A stretch of 64,000 nt of DNA from Roseateles violae (GTDB lineage: Bacteria > Pseudomonadota > Gammaproteobacteria > Burkholderiales > Burkholderiaceae_C), in assembly GCF_030410485.1 (NCBI RefSeq), contig NZ_JAUHHC010000002.1:62001-126000 (forward strand), given 5' to 3'. A program made the translations under genes and the position numbers. Below, piece after piece: positions 34,045 through 41,489 of the stretch (position 1 is the stretch's first letter; each line of letters begins with the position of its first letter). The notes under the pieces are model-generated. The model made no database searches and had not been told where the DNA came from. It was given only the letters and a program-made list of their open reading frames with translations.

Positions 34045-35904
34045 CTAGCCCCGTTCGTCGCCGTCCGATGACGATTGACCCCAGTGATGCTGCTGCGGCC
34101 GGCGCGCGCGCGCCTGCTCGCGTTCCTGGGCGACCAGCTCCTCGAACTGGCGCCGGCCCTGCTTGGCCGCGGCGATCAGCGCCGCCTCGTCCTTGTGCAG
34201 CGGCACCGTGCGCTCCAGCTGTTCGACATTGTGCTGGCGGAAGCGCCAGGCCAGCTTGCGCGCCGCATGCGGCTCCCAGCCCAGCTGCTCGAGCACGCTG
34301 CGCGCGCTCATCAGCGCCGAGTCCAGCGTCTCGCGTTCGATCAAGGTGACGCCGAGTTCGCGCAGCTTGTAGAAATGGGTGACGTTGCGCGCGCGCGCAA
34401 CGATCTGCAGGCGCGGGAAATGCTGGCGGGCCAGGGCGGCGATCTCGACGCTGTGCTCCATCTCGTCGACGGCAATGACCAGCACGCGCGCCGTTTCGGC
34501 GCCGGCCGTACGCAGTAGGTCGAGCCGGGTCGCATCGCCGAAGAAGACGCGCCAGCCGAAGCGGCGCAGCGATTCGATCGCCTCGGCGTCGTGGTCCAGC
34601 ACGGTCGCCTCGATGCCGTTGGCGTAGAGCATGCGGCCGATGATCTGACCGTAGCGGCCGAAGCCGGCGATGATGATGGGCGCGCTCTGCGGCTCGTCCA
34701 GCGTGGCCGCCTGCGGCACGCGCTGGCGCGCCAGCCGCGGCGTCAGCAGGCGGTCGGTGACCAGCAGCAGCGCCGGCGTGCAGGCCAGCGACAGCGCCAC
34801 CGCCGCGACCAGGGCCGAATTCTGCTGCGCGTCGATCAGGCCCGACTGGCGCGCCAGCTGGAAGACGACGAAGCCGAACTCGCCGCCCTGGGCCAAGAGG
34901 ATCACGAACACCGGCCGTTCCAGCACCGGGATCTGCATCCACCGGGCCATTGCCGTCAGCAGCGCGCTCTTGCAGACCAGCAGCGCCAGCAGCAGGCTCA
35001 GCACCAGCAGCGGCTGCTGGACCAGCACCGCCAGATCGACGCCCATGCCGACGGCGATGAAGAACAGGCCCAGCAGCAGGCCCTTGAAGGGCTCCAGATC
35101 GGTCTCCAGCTCGCGCCGGTACTCGCTCTCGGCCAGCAGCACGCCGGCCAGGAAGGCGCCCAGGGCCATCGACAGGCCGACGCTGAGCATCAGCGCCGCG
35201 GTGCCGATCACCAGCAGCAGGGCGGCGGCGGTGAAGATCTCCGGCGTGCGGCTGCGCGCGATCCAGCGCAGGGCCGGCCGCAGCGCCAGGCGCCCGCCGA
35301 GGATGATGGCGGCCATCACGGCCAGCGCCTTCAGCGCCTGCCAGCCGCCGCCGCCCGCGCCACCGTCCTGCTGCAGCGCGACGATGGGCACCAGGGCCAG
35401 GATGGGGATGGCGGCGATGTCCTGCAGCAGCGCGACGCTGAGCACGCTTGTGCCGGCCGTCGTGCGGCCCAGATTGCGTTCGGCCAGCACCGCCAGCGCG
35501 ACCGCCGTCGAGGACATTGCCAGGCCCAGGCTGACCACCAGGGCCAGGCGCCAGGGCAGGCCCAGCAGCAGCGCCAGGCCCAGCAGCAGGGCGGCCGAGC
35601 CGAACAGCTGCAGCGAGCCCCAGCCGAAGATGGGCCGGCGCAGCGCCCACAGGCGCTCGGGCTCCAGCTCCAGGCCGACCAGGAACATCATCAGCACGAC
35701 GCCGAACTCGGCCACCTCCAGAATCGTCGCCGGCGCGGCGATCAGGCCCAGCACGCTGGGGCCGATGATGACGCCGGCCAGCAGATAGCCGAGGATGGAG
35801 CCCAGGCGCAGCGCGCGCGCCAGCGGCACCGCCAGCACGGCGGCGGCCAGGAAGACCAGCGGCAGATGCAGCCAGGCGCCGTGATGCGCGGTCGCCGCCT
35901 CCAT
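34045..35904 (-). CDS. kefC: KefC-type potassium/proton antiporter
   Basis: Monovalent cation:proton antiporter-2 family protein of 619 residues. About twelve membrane helices cover residues 12-385, then a RCK/TrkA-N nucleotide-binding domain (APIIIAGFGRYGQIIGRML, then VLDHDAE) and a basic, Gln-rich tail. Kef systems export K+ and are gated by glutathione adducts during electrophile stress. The start shares one base with the stop of the KefF-like gene (TGATG), strong evidence of coupling. Whether it is KefB or KefC cannot be told from sequence alone. Confidence 0.85.
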   Translation of the reverse strand: MEAATAHHGAWLHLPLVFLAAAVLAVPLARALRLGSILGYLLAGVIIGPSVLGLIAAPATILEVAEFGVVLMMFLVGLELEPERLWALRRPIFGWGSLQLFGSAALLLGLALLLGLPWRLALVVSLGLAMSSTAVALAVLAERNLGRTTAGTSVLSVALLQDIAAIPILALVPIVALQQDGGAGGGGWQALKALAVMAAIILGGRLALRPALRWIARSRTPEIFTAAALLLVIGTAALMLSVGLSMALGAFLAGVLLAESEYRRELETDLEPFKGLLLGLFFIAVGMGVDLAVLVQQPLLVLSLLLALLVCKSALLTAMARWMQIPVLERPVFVILLAQGGEFGFVVFQLARQSGLIDAQQNSALVAAVALSLACTPALLLVTDRLLTPRLARQRVPQAATLDEPQSAPIIIAGFGRYGQIIGRMLYANGIEATVLDHDAEAIESLRRFGWRVFFGDATRLDLLRTAGAETARVLVIAVDEMEHSVEIAALARQHFPRLQIVARARNVTHFYKLRELGVTLIERETLDSALMSARSVLEQLGWEPHAARKLAWRFRQHNVEQLERTVPLHKDEAALIAAAKQGRRQFEELVAQEREQARARRPQQHHWGQSSSDGDERG

Positions 35905-36527
35905 CAGGATGTCCCCCCGATGGGGCTGAACAGCGCCGGCCGCGCATCGAGCGGGATCTCCGGCGGCGGCTCGCCGGGCAGGCCCGCGCACCAGCCCGGG
36001 TAGCTCAGCAGGCGCTCGGCGAAGCCGCGCGCATGCTGCTCGATCTCGGCATCGGAGACGCGGTGCGCGCCATGCAGCACCCAGGGCGGCAGGAAGCGCA
36101 GCCCGCACAGGCGCGCGCTCTGCGCATAGGGCAGCAGGAAGGTGTCGAGCGTATGGCGGTTGTGGCCGGTCTCGGCATAGGACTCGGCGCTGCCGCCGGT
36201 CGAGGTGGCCAGCCACAGGTCCTTGCCCTGCAAGGCCTGACCCCCGGGGCCGTAGGCCCAGCCGAAGCGCAGCACTTCGTCCAGCCAGATCTTGAGCAGG
36301 CCCGGCATGCTGTACCACTGCAGCGGATGGACCAGCACCAGCAGGCGGGCCGGCGTCAGCGCCGCCTGCTCGGCGGCGACGTCGATCGCGTAGTCGGGAT
36401 AGAGGCGGTAGAGGTCGCGCAGGGCAAGCCGCTGCGGGGCCAGCTTTTGCGCGGCGGCAAGCAGCGCCTGGGTGACGCGCGACTGCGCCAGGTCCGGGTG
36501 CGCGGCAATGATCAGGATGTCGGCCAT
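35904..36527 (-). CDS. kefF: KefF-type NAD(P)H oxidoreductase
   Basis: Flavodoxin-fold quinone reductase of 207 residues, the ancillary activator of Kef channels. Seen: ILIIAAHPDLAQSRV at the N-terminus (FMN phosphate loop), HPLQWYSMPGLLKIWLDEV and TSTGGSAESY, all typical of the NQO/KefF group. It lies upstream of and overlaps the kefC-like gene by one base. The general family could also be called a modulator of drug activity B-like reductase, but the partner gene supports KefF. Confidence 0.86.
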   Translation of the reverse strand: MADILIIAAHPDLAQSRVTQALLAAAQKLAPQRLALRDLYRLYPDYAIDVAAEQAALTPARLLVLVHPLQWYSMPGLLKIWLDEVLRFGWAYGPGGQALQGKDLWLATSTGGSAESYAETGHNRHTLDTFLLPYAQSARLCGLRFLPPWVLHGAHRVSDAEIEQHARGFAERLLSYPGWCAGLPGEPPPEIPLDARPALFSPIGGTS

Positions 36528-36635
36528 CCCGCAAGCGTAACCCGGCCCGGCGGCGCCGCTCCGGCCTTGCCTGCATTGCCGCCGGCCGGGGGGCGCGGCT
36601 AATATCGCCCGCAAATCCTGGAGCGAGGAGCCGCC

Positions 36636-37259
36636 ATGCCCGTGATCCTGATCGCCAACCCCAAGGGCGGGGTCGGCAAGAGCACCATTGCCAGCAATAT
36701 CGCCGGCTATCTGGCGCGCCAGGGCGCGCAGGTGATGCTCGGCGACGCCGACCGCCAGCAGTCGGCCGCGCGCTGGCTGGCGCTGCGCCCGCCGCAGCTG
36801 CCCAGGATCGCCGGCTGGGAGTTCGACGGCAAGGCCAGCGTCAGGCCGCCCAAGGGCGTCAGCCATGTGCTGATCGACACGCCGGCCGGCCTGCACGGCA
36901 AGCGGCTGGAGGCGCTGTACCGCATCGCCGACAAGATCCTGCTGCCGCTGCAGCCCAGCCTGTTTGACATCCAGGCGACATACGACTTCGTCCAGACCTT
37001 GCATGATCTGCGCAGGCAGACCGGGCACAAACCGGCTCTGGCCATCGTGGGCATGCGCGCCAAGGAGGGCACCCTGTCGGTCGAGCAGCTGCAGCATTTC
37101 CTGCAGGAGCTGGCCGTGCCGGTGCTGGGCCAGCTGCGCGACACCCAGAACTATGTGCAATTGGCGGCGCGCGGCCTGAGCTTGTGGGACGTGGCGCCGA
37201 GCCGGGTCGAGCGCGACCTGGCCCAGTGGCAGCCGCTGACCGCCTGGCTGGATGAGTGA
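36636..37259 (+). CDS. Orphan ParA-family ATPase
   Basis: A 207-residue P-loop ATPase with a deviant Walker A (KGGVGKS at residues 10-16), a DADRQQSAARW motif and an IDTPAGL switch. It has no ParB-like gene beside it and is short, so it is not the chromosome-partition ParA. Orphan ParA proteins position protein clusters such as chemosensory arrays or act on mobile DNA; the role here is unknown. GAGGAG lies six bases before the ATG. The MaoC-like gene follows within 15 bases and may be co-transcribed. Confidence 0.85.
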   Translation: MPVILIANPKGGVGKSTIASNIAGYLARQGAQVMLGDADRQQSAARWLALRPPQLPRIAGWEFDGKASVRPPKGVSHVLIDTPAGLHGKRLEALYRIADKILLPLQPSLFDIQATYDFVQTLHDLRRQTGHKPALAIVGMRAKEGTLSVEQLQHFLQELAVPVLGQLRDTQNYVQLAARGLSLWDVAPSRVERDLAQWQPLTAWLDE

Positions 37260-37270
37260 CGACGAGCATC

Positions 37271-37723
37271 ATGCGTGTTTTCGACAAGCTGGCCGATCTG
37301 GCCGCGCTCACGGGCCAGGAGATTGCGGTCAGCGACTGGGTGCTGATCGACCAGCTGCGCATCCAGCGCTTTGCCGACGCGACCGACGACCAGCAATGGA
37401 TACACACCGACCCCGTGCGCGCGGCGGCCGGGCCCTTCGGCACGACCATCGCCCATGGCTTCCTGACCCTGAGCCTGCTGCCCAAGTTCTTTGCCGAGAG
37501 CTACAAGGTGGCCGAGACGCGCATGGGCATCAACTACGGCCTGAACAAGGTGCGCTTCCCGGCGCCGGTGCCGGTCGACAGCCGGCTGCGGGCGCGCTTC
37601 AAGCTGCTCAGCTTCGAGGCGATCGCCGGCGGCGCGCAGTTCAGCGTCGAGGTGACCGTCGAGCGCGAGGGCTCGGACAAGCCGGTCTGCGTGGCCGAAT
37701 CGCTGACCCGCCAGTACGTGTAG
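37271..37723 (+). CDS. MaoC-like (R)-specific enoyl-CoA hydratase family protein
   Basis: Hot-dog-fold protein of 150 residues resembling MaoC/NodN dehydratases. The catalytic-loop motif is present: FADATDDQQWIHTDP with the Asp and His of the hydratase-2 motif, followed by GTTIAHGFLTLSLL. It probably hydrates or dehydrates a short acyl-CoA. A GTG at 37256 is an alternative start. It follows the orphan ParA gene with an 11-base gap. Confidence 0.87.
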   Translation: MRVFDKLADLAALTGQEIAVSDWVLIDQLRIQRFADATDDQQWIHTDPVRAAAGPFGTTIAHGFLTLSLLPKFFAESYKVAETRMGINYGLNKVRFPAPVPVDSRLRARFKLLSFEAIAGGAQFSVEVTVEREGSDKPVCVAESLTRQYV

Positions 37724-37744
37724 CGAACCCGTCGCCCTGGCCAT

Positions 37745-37761
37745 CACCCCCATCGGGGGTG
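37745..37761. repeat. Inverted repeat upstream of the LuxR-type regulator
   Basis: CACCCCC-ATC-GGGGGTG, a perfect seven-base-pair inverted repeat with no T-run after it. It lies 72 bases before the response-regulator start and 22 bases after the MaoC-like gene. It may be an operator or a weak terminator. Confidence 0.5.
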
Positions 37762-37792
37762 TGCCCAAGCGAGGGCCGGCGGCCTATCATCG

Positions 37793-37808
37793 TTCCCCTC
37801 ATGGGGAA
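37793..37808. repeat. Second inverted repeat before the LuxR-type regulator
   Basis: TTCCCC-TCAT-GGGGAA, a perfect six-base inverted repeat ending 24 bases before the response-regulator ATG. Its position is suitable for an operator overlapping the transcription start or the 5' untranslated region. Confidence 0.5.
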
Positions 37809-37832
37809 TTTTGCTAGCGAAAAGGGCCGGGC

Positions 37833-38561
37833 ATGAAGGTACTGCTGATCGACGATCACCCGCTGATCCTGTCGGCCCTGCAGACGGTCATCGAAGGCCT
37901 GGGCGAGGATGTCCGCGTGATCGGCGCGGACAGTGCCGCGGCCGCGCGCGAGACCCTGCGCCAGCACGAGGATTTCGACCTGGTGCTGCTGGACCTGCAG
38001 CTCGGCGATGCCAGCGGCTTCGACGTGCTGGAGGAATTCCGCGCCGCCTATCCGGCGCTGCCGGTGGTCGTCATCTCGGCCTCGGACCGCACCAGCGACG
38101 TGATCCGCGCCATCGACCAGGGCGCGATGGGCTTCGTGCCCAAGCGCAGCAGCACCGAGGTGCTGGCCCAGGCGCTGAAGCTGGTGATGTCGGGCGGCAT
38201 CTATGTGCCGCCGATGGCGCTGGGCAGCAGCGAGCCGGAGCAGGCGCCGTCGGCCGCGACGCCGCAGCAGAGCAAGCTGCAGCAGATCCAGGAGCAGGCG
38301 CTGGCCTCGAACTTCCAGACGACGACGGGCCTGGAAGGCCTGTCGCTGACGCCGCGCCAGACCGATGTGCTGGCCCTCTTGCTGCAGGGCAAGCCGAACA
38401 AGATCATCGCCCGCGAGCTGGGCGTCTCGGTCGAGACGATCAAGGACCATGTCGCCGCGGTGCTGAAGGCGCTGGGCGTGTCCTCGCGCACCCAGGCGGT
38501 GCTGGCCGTCGGCCAGATGGTGCAGCGCCAGCCGAATGCGGCCTTCTCGACCTTCCGCTAG
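37833..38561 (+). CDS. LuxR/NarL-type response regulator
   Basis: A 242-residue DNA-binding regulator. The receiver domain (LLIDDHPLILSAL, phospho-Asp in LVLLDLQLGDASG near residue 53) is joined by a Gln/Ala-rich linker (about 130-160) to a C-terminal LuxR helix-turn-helix (LTPRQTDVLALLLQGKPNK, ETIKDHVAAVLKALGV). No partner kinase is adjacent. Its stop codon shares bases with the stop of the convergent DUF971 gene (CTAG at 38558-38561). Two inverted repeats lie upstream. Confidence 0.93.
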   Translation: MKVLLIDDHPLILSALQTVIEGLGEDVRVIGADSAAAARETLRQHEDFDLVLLDLQLGDASGFDVLEEFRAAYPALPVVVISASDRTSDVIRAIDQGAMGFVPKRSSTEVLAQALKLVMSGGIYVPPMALGSSEPEQAPSAATPQQSKLQQIQEQALASNFQTTTGLEGLSLTPRQTDVLALLLQGKPNKIIARELGVSVETIKDHVAAVLKALGVSSRTQAVLAVGQMVQRQPNAAFSTFR

Positions 38562-38836
38562 ACCGACAGCGCCTGCAGCAGCGTCCACGGATAGATGCCG
38601 CGGTCATGGCCGTCGCTGAAGATCAGTTGCAAGGCGTAGCGGCCGACGGGCTCGGCATGGATCAGCTCGACGGCGTCGTCGGCTGCCGGCTCGCCACGCA
38701 GCGCCCGGGCACGGCAGGGGCCGCAGCGGCAGGCGGCGCGCAAGGCGGTGGCGGGCAGCTCGGCGCTGCCCTCGGGCCACTGCAGGCGCAGGCGCCGCGG
38801 TGAGAGATCGACGGCGAGCGGGACGGTTGCGTTCAT
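38558..38836 (-). CDS. DUF971 (GBBH-like N-terminal) domain protein
   Basis: A 92-residue protein of the DUF971 type, the small domain found at the N-terminus of gamma-butyrobetaine hydroxylase. Seen: PRRLRLQWPEGSAELPA at the start, two cysteines in CRCGPCR, and the conserved tail FSDGHDRGIYPWTLLQAL. Stand-alone members often accompany iron-sulfur proteins. It is the last gene of the long minus-strand cluster and overlaps the HEAT-repeat gene by four bases, so it belongs to that operon, which also encodes a ferredoxin. Confidence 0.85.
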   Translation of the reverse strand: MNATVPLAVDLSPRRLRLQWPEGSAELPATALRAACRCGPCRARALRGEPAADDAVELIHAEPVGRYALQLIFSDGHDRGIYPWTLLQALSV

Positions 38837-39810
38837 CGCTCGGCTCCGGCGCTGGCGCCGAGGCGCTGCAGGGCCAGGCGCACGGCTTTGCGGACTTCGG
38901 GGTCGGGATCCGCGGCGGCCAGCTGCAGGACCGGCACGGCGGCGTCGTCGCCGATATCGCCCAGCGCGATGGCCGATTCCTTGCGCAGATTGCCGGCGGG
39001 GTGGATCAGGGCGGCGCCTAGCACCGGCAGGGCTTGCCTGTCGCCGATGCGGCCGAGGGCGCGGGCGGCGCGCAGGCGGACCTGCCAGTAGTCGTCTTGC
39101 ATCGCATCGCGCAGCGCGGCGCTTGCGGCGCTGGCGCGCAGCTTGCCGAGCGTGGAGGCGGCTTCCTCGCGGACGGTCCAGGCGGTGTCGCGCAGCGATG
39201 CGCAGAGCGCGTCCTGCACGCCGGCGACCTGCTCCGGTGCCGCCAGGCCCAGCGCGCCGGCGGCGGCGCGGCGGACTTCGGGGTCGGGGTCGTCGACGAC
39301 GACGCGGGTCAGCAGCGGCAGCGCCGGCGCATGCCGCAGCCAGCCCAGCACGCCGACGGCCTCGCGGCGGACGGCGGCGTCGGCGTGCTGCAGCGCGGCC
39401 AGAGCCGGCGTGGCGGCGGCCGGCATGCGCAGCTCGCGCAGGGCGCGCAGCGCGGCGGCGCTGATGAAGGCCTCGGGCGAGGCGGCGTGGGCCAGCAGGC
39501 GTTCGCCGGAGCGCGGATCCTTCAGCTCCGTGAGGGCCTGGGCGGCGGCGCTCGAGACCTCGGCCGTGTCGCCGAGCGCGGCGGCGAGCGCGTCGACGAC
39601 GGCGGGCTCGTCCCAGCCGGCAAGGGCGCGGGCGGCCTCGGCGCGCAGCGTGGGCTCGGGGTCTTCGAGCAGCAGGCCGGCCAGCGCCGGCAGCAGGGCG
39701 GCGTCTTCCAGGTCGGCAAAGTCCAGCACGGCCACACGGCGCACGCCGGGGTCGGCGTCGGCCAGGCGTTTCAGCAGGTCCTGCAGTTCGGGGTCAAGGA
39801 GTTCGGTCAT
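38833..39810 (-). CDS. HEAT-repeat protein of the ABC/AprA-like cluster
   Basis: A 325-residue soluble helical-repeat protein with about nine PBS-lyase-type HEAT repeats (for example PEVRRAAAGALGLA, WQVRLRAARALGRIG, NLRKESAIALGDIG, PEVRKAVRLALQRLG). No enzymatic motif is visible. It overlaps the upstream ATPase gene and the downstream DUF971 gene by four bases each, so it is made together with the transporter. It could be a scaffold or a maturation factor for the Fe-S/flavoprotein pair; this is a guess from context. Confidence 0.88.
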   Translation of the reverse strand: MTELLDPELQDLLKRLADADPGVRRVAVLDFADLEDAALLPALAGLLLEDPEPTLRAEAARALAGWDEPAVVDALAAALGDTAEVSSAAAQALTELKDPRSGERLLAHAASPEAFISAAALRALRELRMPAAATPALAALQHADAAVRREAVGVLGWLRHAPALPLLTRVVVDDPDPEVRRAAAGALGLAAPEQVAGVQDALCASLRDTAWTVREEAASTLGKLRASAASAALRDAMQDDYWQVRLRAARALGRIGDRQALPVLGAALIHPAGNLRKESAIALGDIGDDAAVPVLQLAAADPDPEVRKAVRLALQRLGASAGAER

Positions 39811-40646
39811 GTCGCGAATCGCCAGCTTGGCGTGCCGAGAGGGGTGAGGCGTTCAAGCGGCTGCGCGGCGGCGTCTTCGCGCAGCAGGGCCAGGCAGCGG
39901 CGCTTGCGCTGCACGAAGGCGGGCTCGGTCAGCAGCGCGCTGCTGCGCGGGCGGGCGAAGTCGAGCCTGAGCTCCTCGATGATGCGACCCGGGCGCGGGC
40001 CGATGACGAGGACGCGGTCGGCCAGGAAGAGGGCTTCGTCGATGTCGTGCGTGACGAACACGACGGTCGTGCGCATGCGGGCCCACAGCTCCAGCAGCAG
40101 CTCCTGCATGCGGCTGCGGGTGAGGGCGTCGAGCGCGCCGAAGGGCTCGTCCATCAGCAGCACGCGCGGCTGGTTGATCAGCACGCGGGCGATTTCGACC
40201 CGCTGCTGCATGCCGCCGGAGAGTTCGCGCGGATAGCGCTGCTCGAAGCCGGCCAGGCCCACCATCTGCAGCAGCGCGCCAGCTCGCTGCTCTCGCTCGG
40301 CGCGCGGCACCCCCTTCATCTTCAGACCGTAGCCGACGTTGTCGAGCACGGTCTTCCACGGAAACAGCGTGTGCTGCTGGAAGACGAGGCCGCGGTCGGG
40401 GTCGGGGCCGGTGATCGGCTCGCCGTCGAGCGCAAGCCTGCCCCGCGCGGGCGCAAGGTGGCCGGCCAGCGCGCCCAGCAGCGTCGACTTGCCGCAGCCC
40501 GAGGGCCCCAGCAGGCAGACGAACTCGCCGGGCTCGATGCTGACCGACAGCTCGCGCAGCACCTCGAAGCGGGAGGTGCCCTCGCCGAGCTCGATGGCCA
40601 GCTGCCCGACCTCGAGGCGGCCGCCTTCATGGCTGGGCTTGCTCAT
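39807..40646 (-). CDS. ABC transporter ATPase (nitrate/sulfonate/taurine type), system 1
   Basis: A 279-residue importer ATPase. Walker A GPSGCGKST at residues 47-55, signature LSGGMQQR, Walker B VLLMDEPFGALD and switch His in VTHDIDEAL are intact. The sequence is of the SsuB/TauB/NrtD class (FQQHTLFPWKTVLDNV). It carries a C-terminal extension of about 40 residues beyond the core. It overlaps the permease gene and the HEAT-repeat gene by four bases each. Confidence 0.93.
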   Translation of the reverse strand: MSKPSHEGGRLEVGQLAIELGEGTSRFEVLRELSVSIEPGEFVCLLGPSGCGKSTLLGALAGHLAPARGRLALDGEPITGPDPDRGLVFQQHTLFPWKTVLDNVGYGLKMKGVPRAEREQRAGALLQMVGLAGFEQRYPRELSGGMQQRVEIARVLINQPRVLLMDEPFGALDALTRSRMQELLLELWARMRTTVVFVTHDIDEALFLADRVLVIGPRPGRIIEELRLDFARPRSSALLTEPAFVQRKRRCLALLREDAAAQPLERLTPLGTPSWRFAT

Positions 40647-41470
40647 CGCCGGCCTCCCTGCCAGGGCATCAGCCAGGCGCCCAGCCAGGTGATGAGGGCG
40701 CTGCTGCCCATGCCCAGGGCGCCGATGACGAGCATGCCGACGACGATATTGGGATAGGCCTGGAGGGTGTAGCTCTCCCAGGTGTAGTAGCCGATGCCGT
40801 ACTGGCCGGCGATCATCTCCGCGGTGACGAGGCAGAACCAGCAGGTGCCCATGCCGATGGCCAGGCCGGTGACGATGCTGGGCGCGGCGCCGGGCGCGAT
40901 CACCTCGGTGAACAGCCGCCAGCCCCGCGTGCCCAGGCCGCGTGCCGAGGCGATCAGGCGTGCATCCACATGCTGCACGCCGTGGATGGTGCTCAGCACG
41001 ATGGGGAAGAGGGCGCCGACGAAGGTGATGAAGATCATGCTGCCCTCGGACGAGGGGAACATCAGGATGGACAGCGGGATCCAGGCGACCGCGGGGATGG
41101 GACGCAGCACTTCCAGCGGCGGCAGCAGCAGCAGCTTGGCCAGCGGCAGGCGGCCGATCAGCAGGCCCAGCGCCACGCCCAGCAGGGCCGCGATGCCGAA
41201 GCCGGCACCGACGCGCAGCAGGCTGCTCGCCAGGTGCGCCCCCAGCTTGGGCGATTGCGCCAGCAGCCAGGCCGCCTGCAGGACCTCGGCCGGCCGTGGC
41301 GTGTTGGCAAAGCTGAGGAAGCCGAGGTGGAGGCGGTAGGCGCAGGCCAGCTGCCACAGCAGCAGGCAGGCCAGCAGCGACAGGCCCTGCAGCGTCAGGC
41401 GGCTCGGCGGCGGCCGCCGCCGGGCCGGGCTGCGGCGCGGCGGCGCGGTGGCGGGGAGGACGGCACTCAT
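40643..41470 (-). CDS. ABC transporter permease (SsuC/TauC type), system 1
   Basis: A 275-residue inner-membrane permease with about six helices and the EAA loop (ASARGLGTRGWRLFTEVIAPG). The Pro/Arg-rich N-terminus (RRSPARRRPPPSR) is cytoplasmic. It lies 19 bases after the system 1 binding-protein gene and overlaps the ATPase gene. Confidence 0.92.
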   Translation of the reverse strand: MSAVLPATAPPRRSPARRRPPPSRLTLQGLSLLACLLLWQLACAYRLHLGFLSFANTPRPAEVLQAAWLLAQSPKLGAHLASSLLRVGAGFGIAALLGVALGLLIGRLPLAKLLLLPPLEVLRPIPAVAWIPLSILMFPSSEGSMIFITFVGALFPIVLSTIHGVQHVDARLIASARGLGTRGWRLFTEVIAPGAAPSIVTGLAIGMGTCWFCLVTAEMIAGQYGIGYYTWESYTLQAYPNIVVGMLVIGALGMGSSALITWLGAWLMPWQGGRR

Positions 41471-41489
41471 GACAGGCCCGGTGCTCGCG

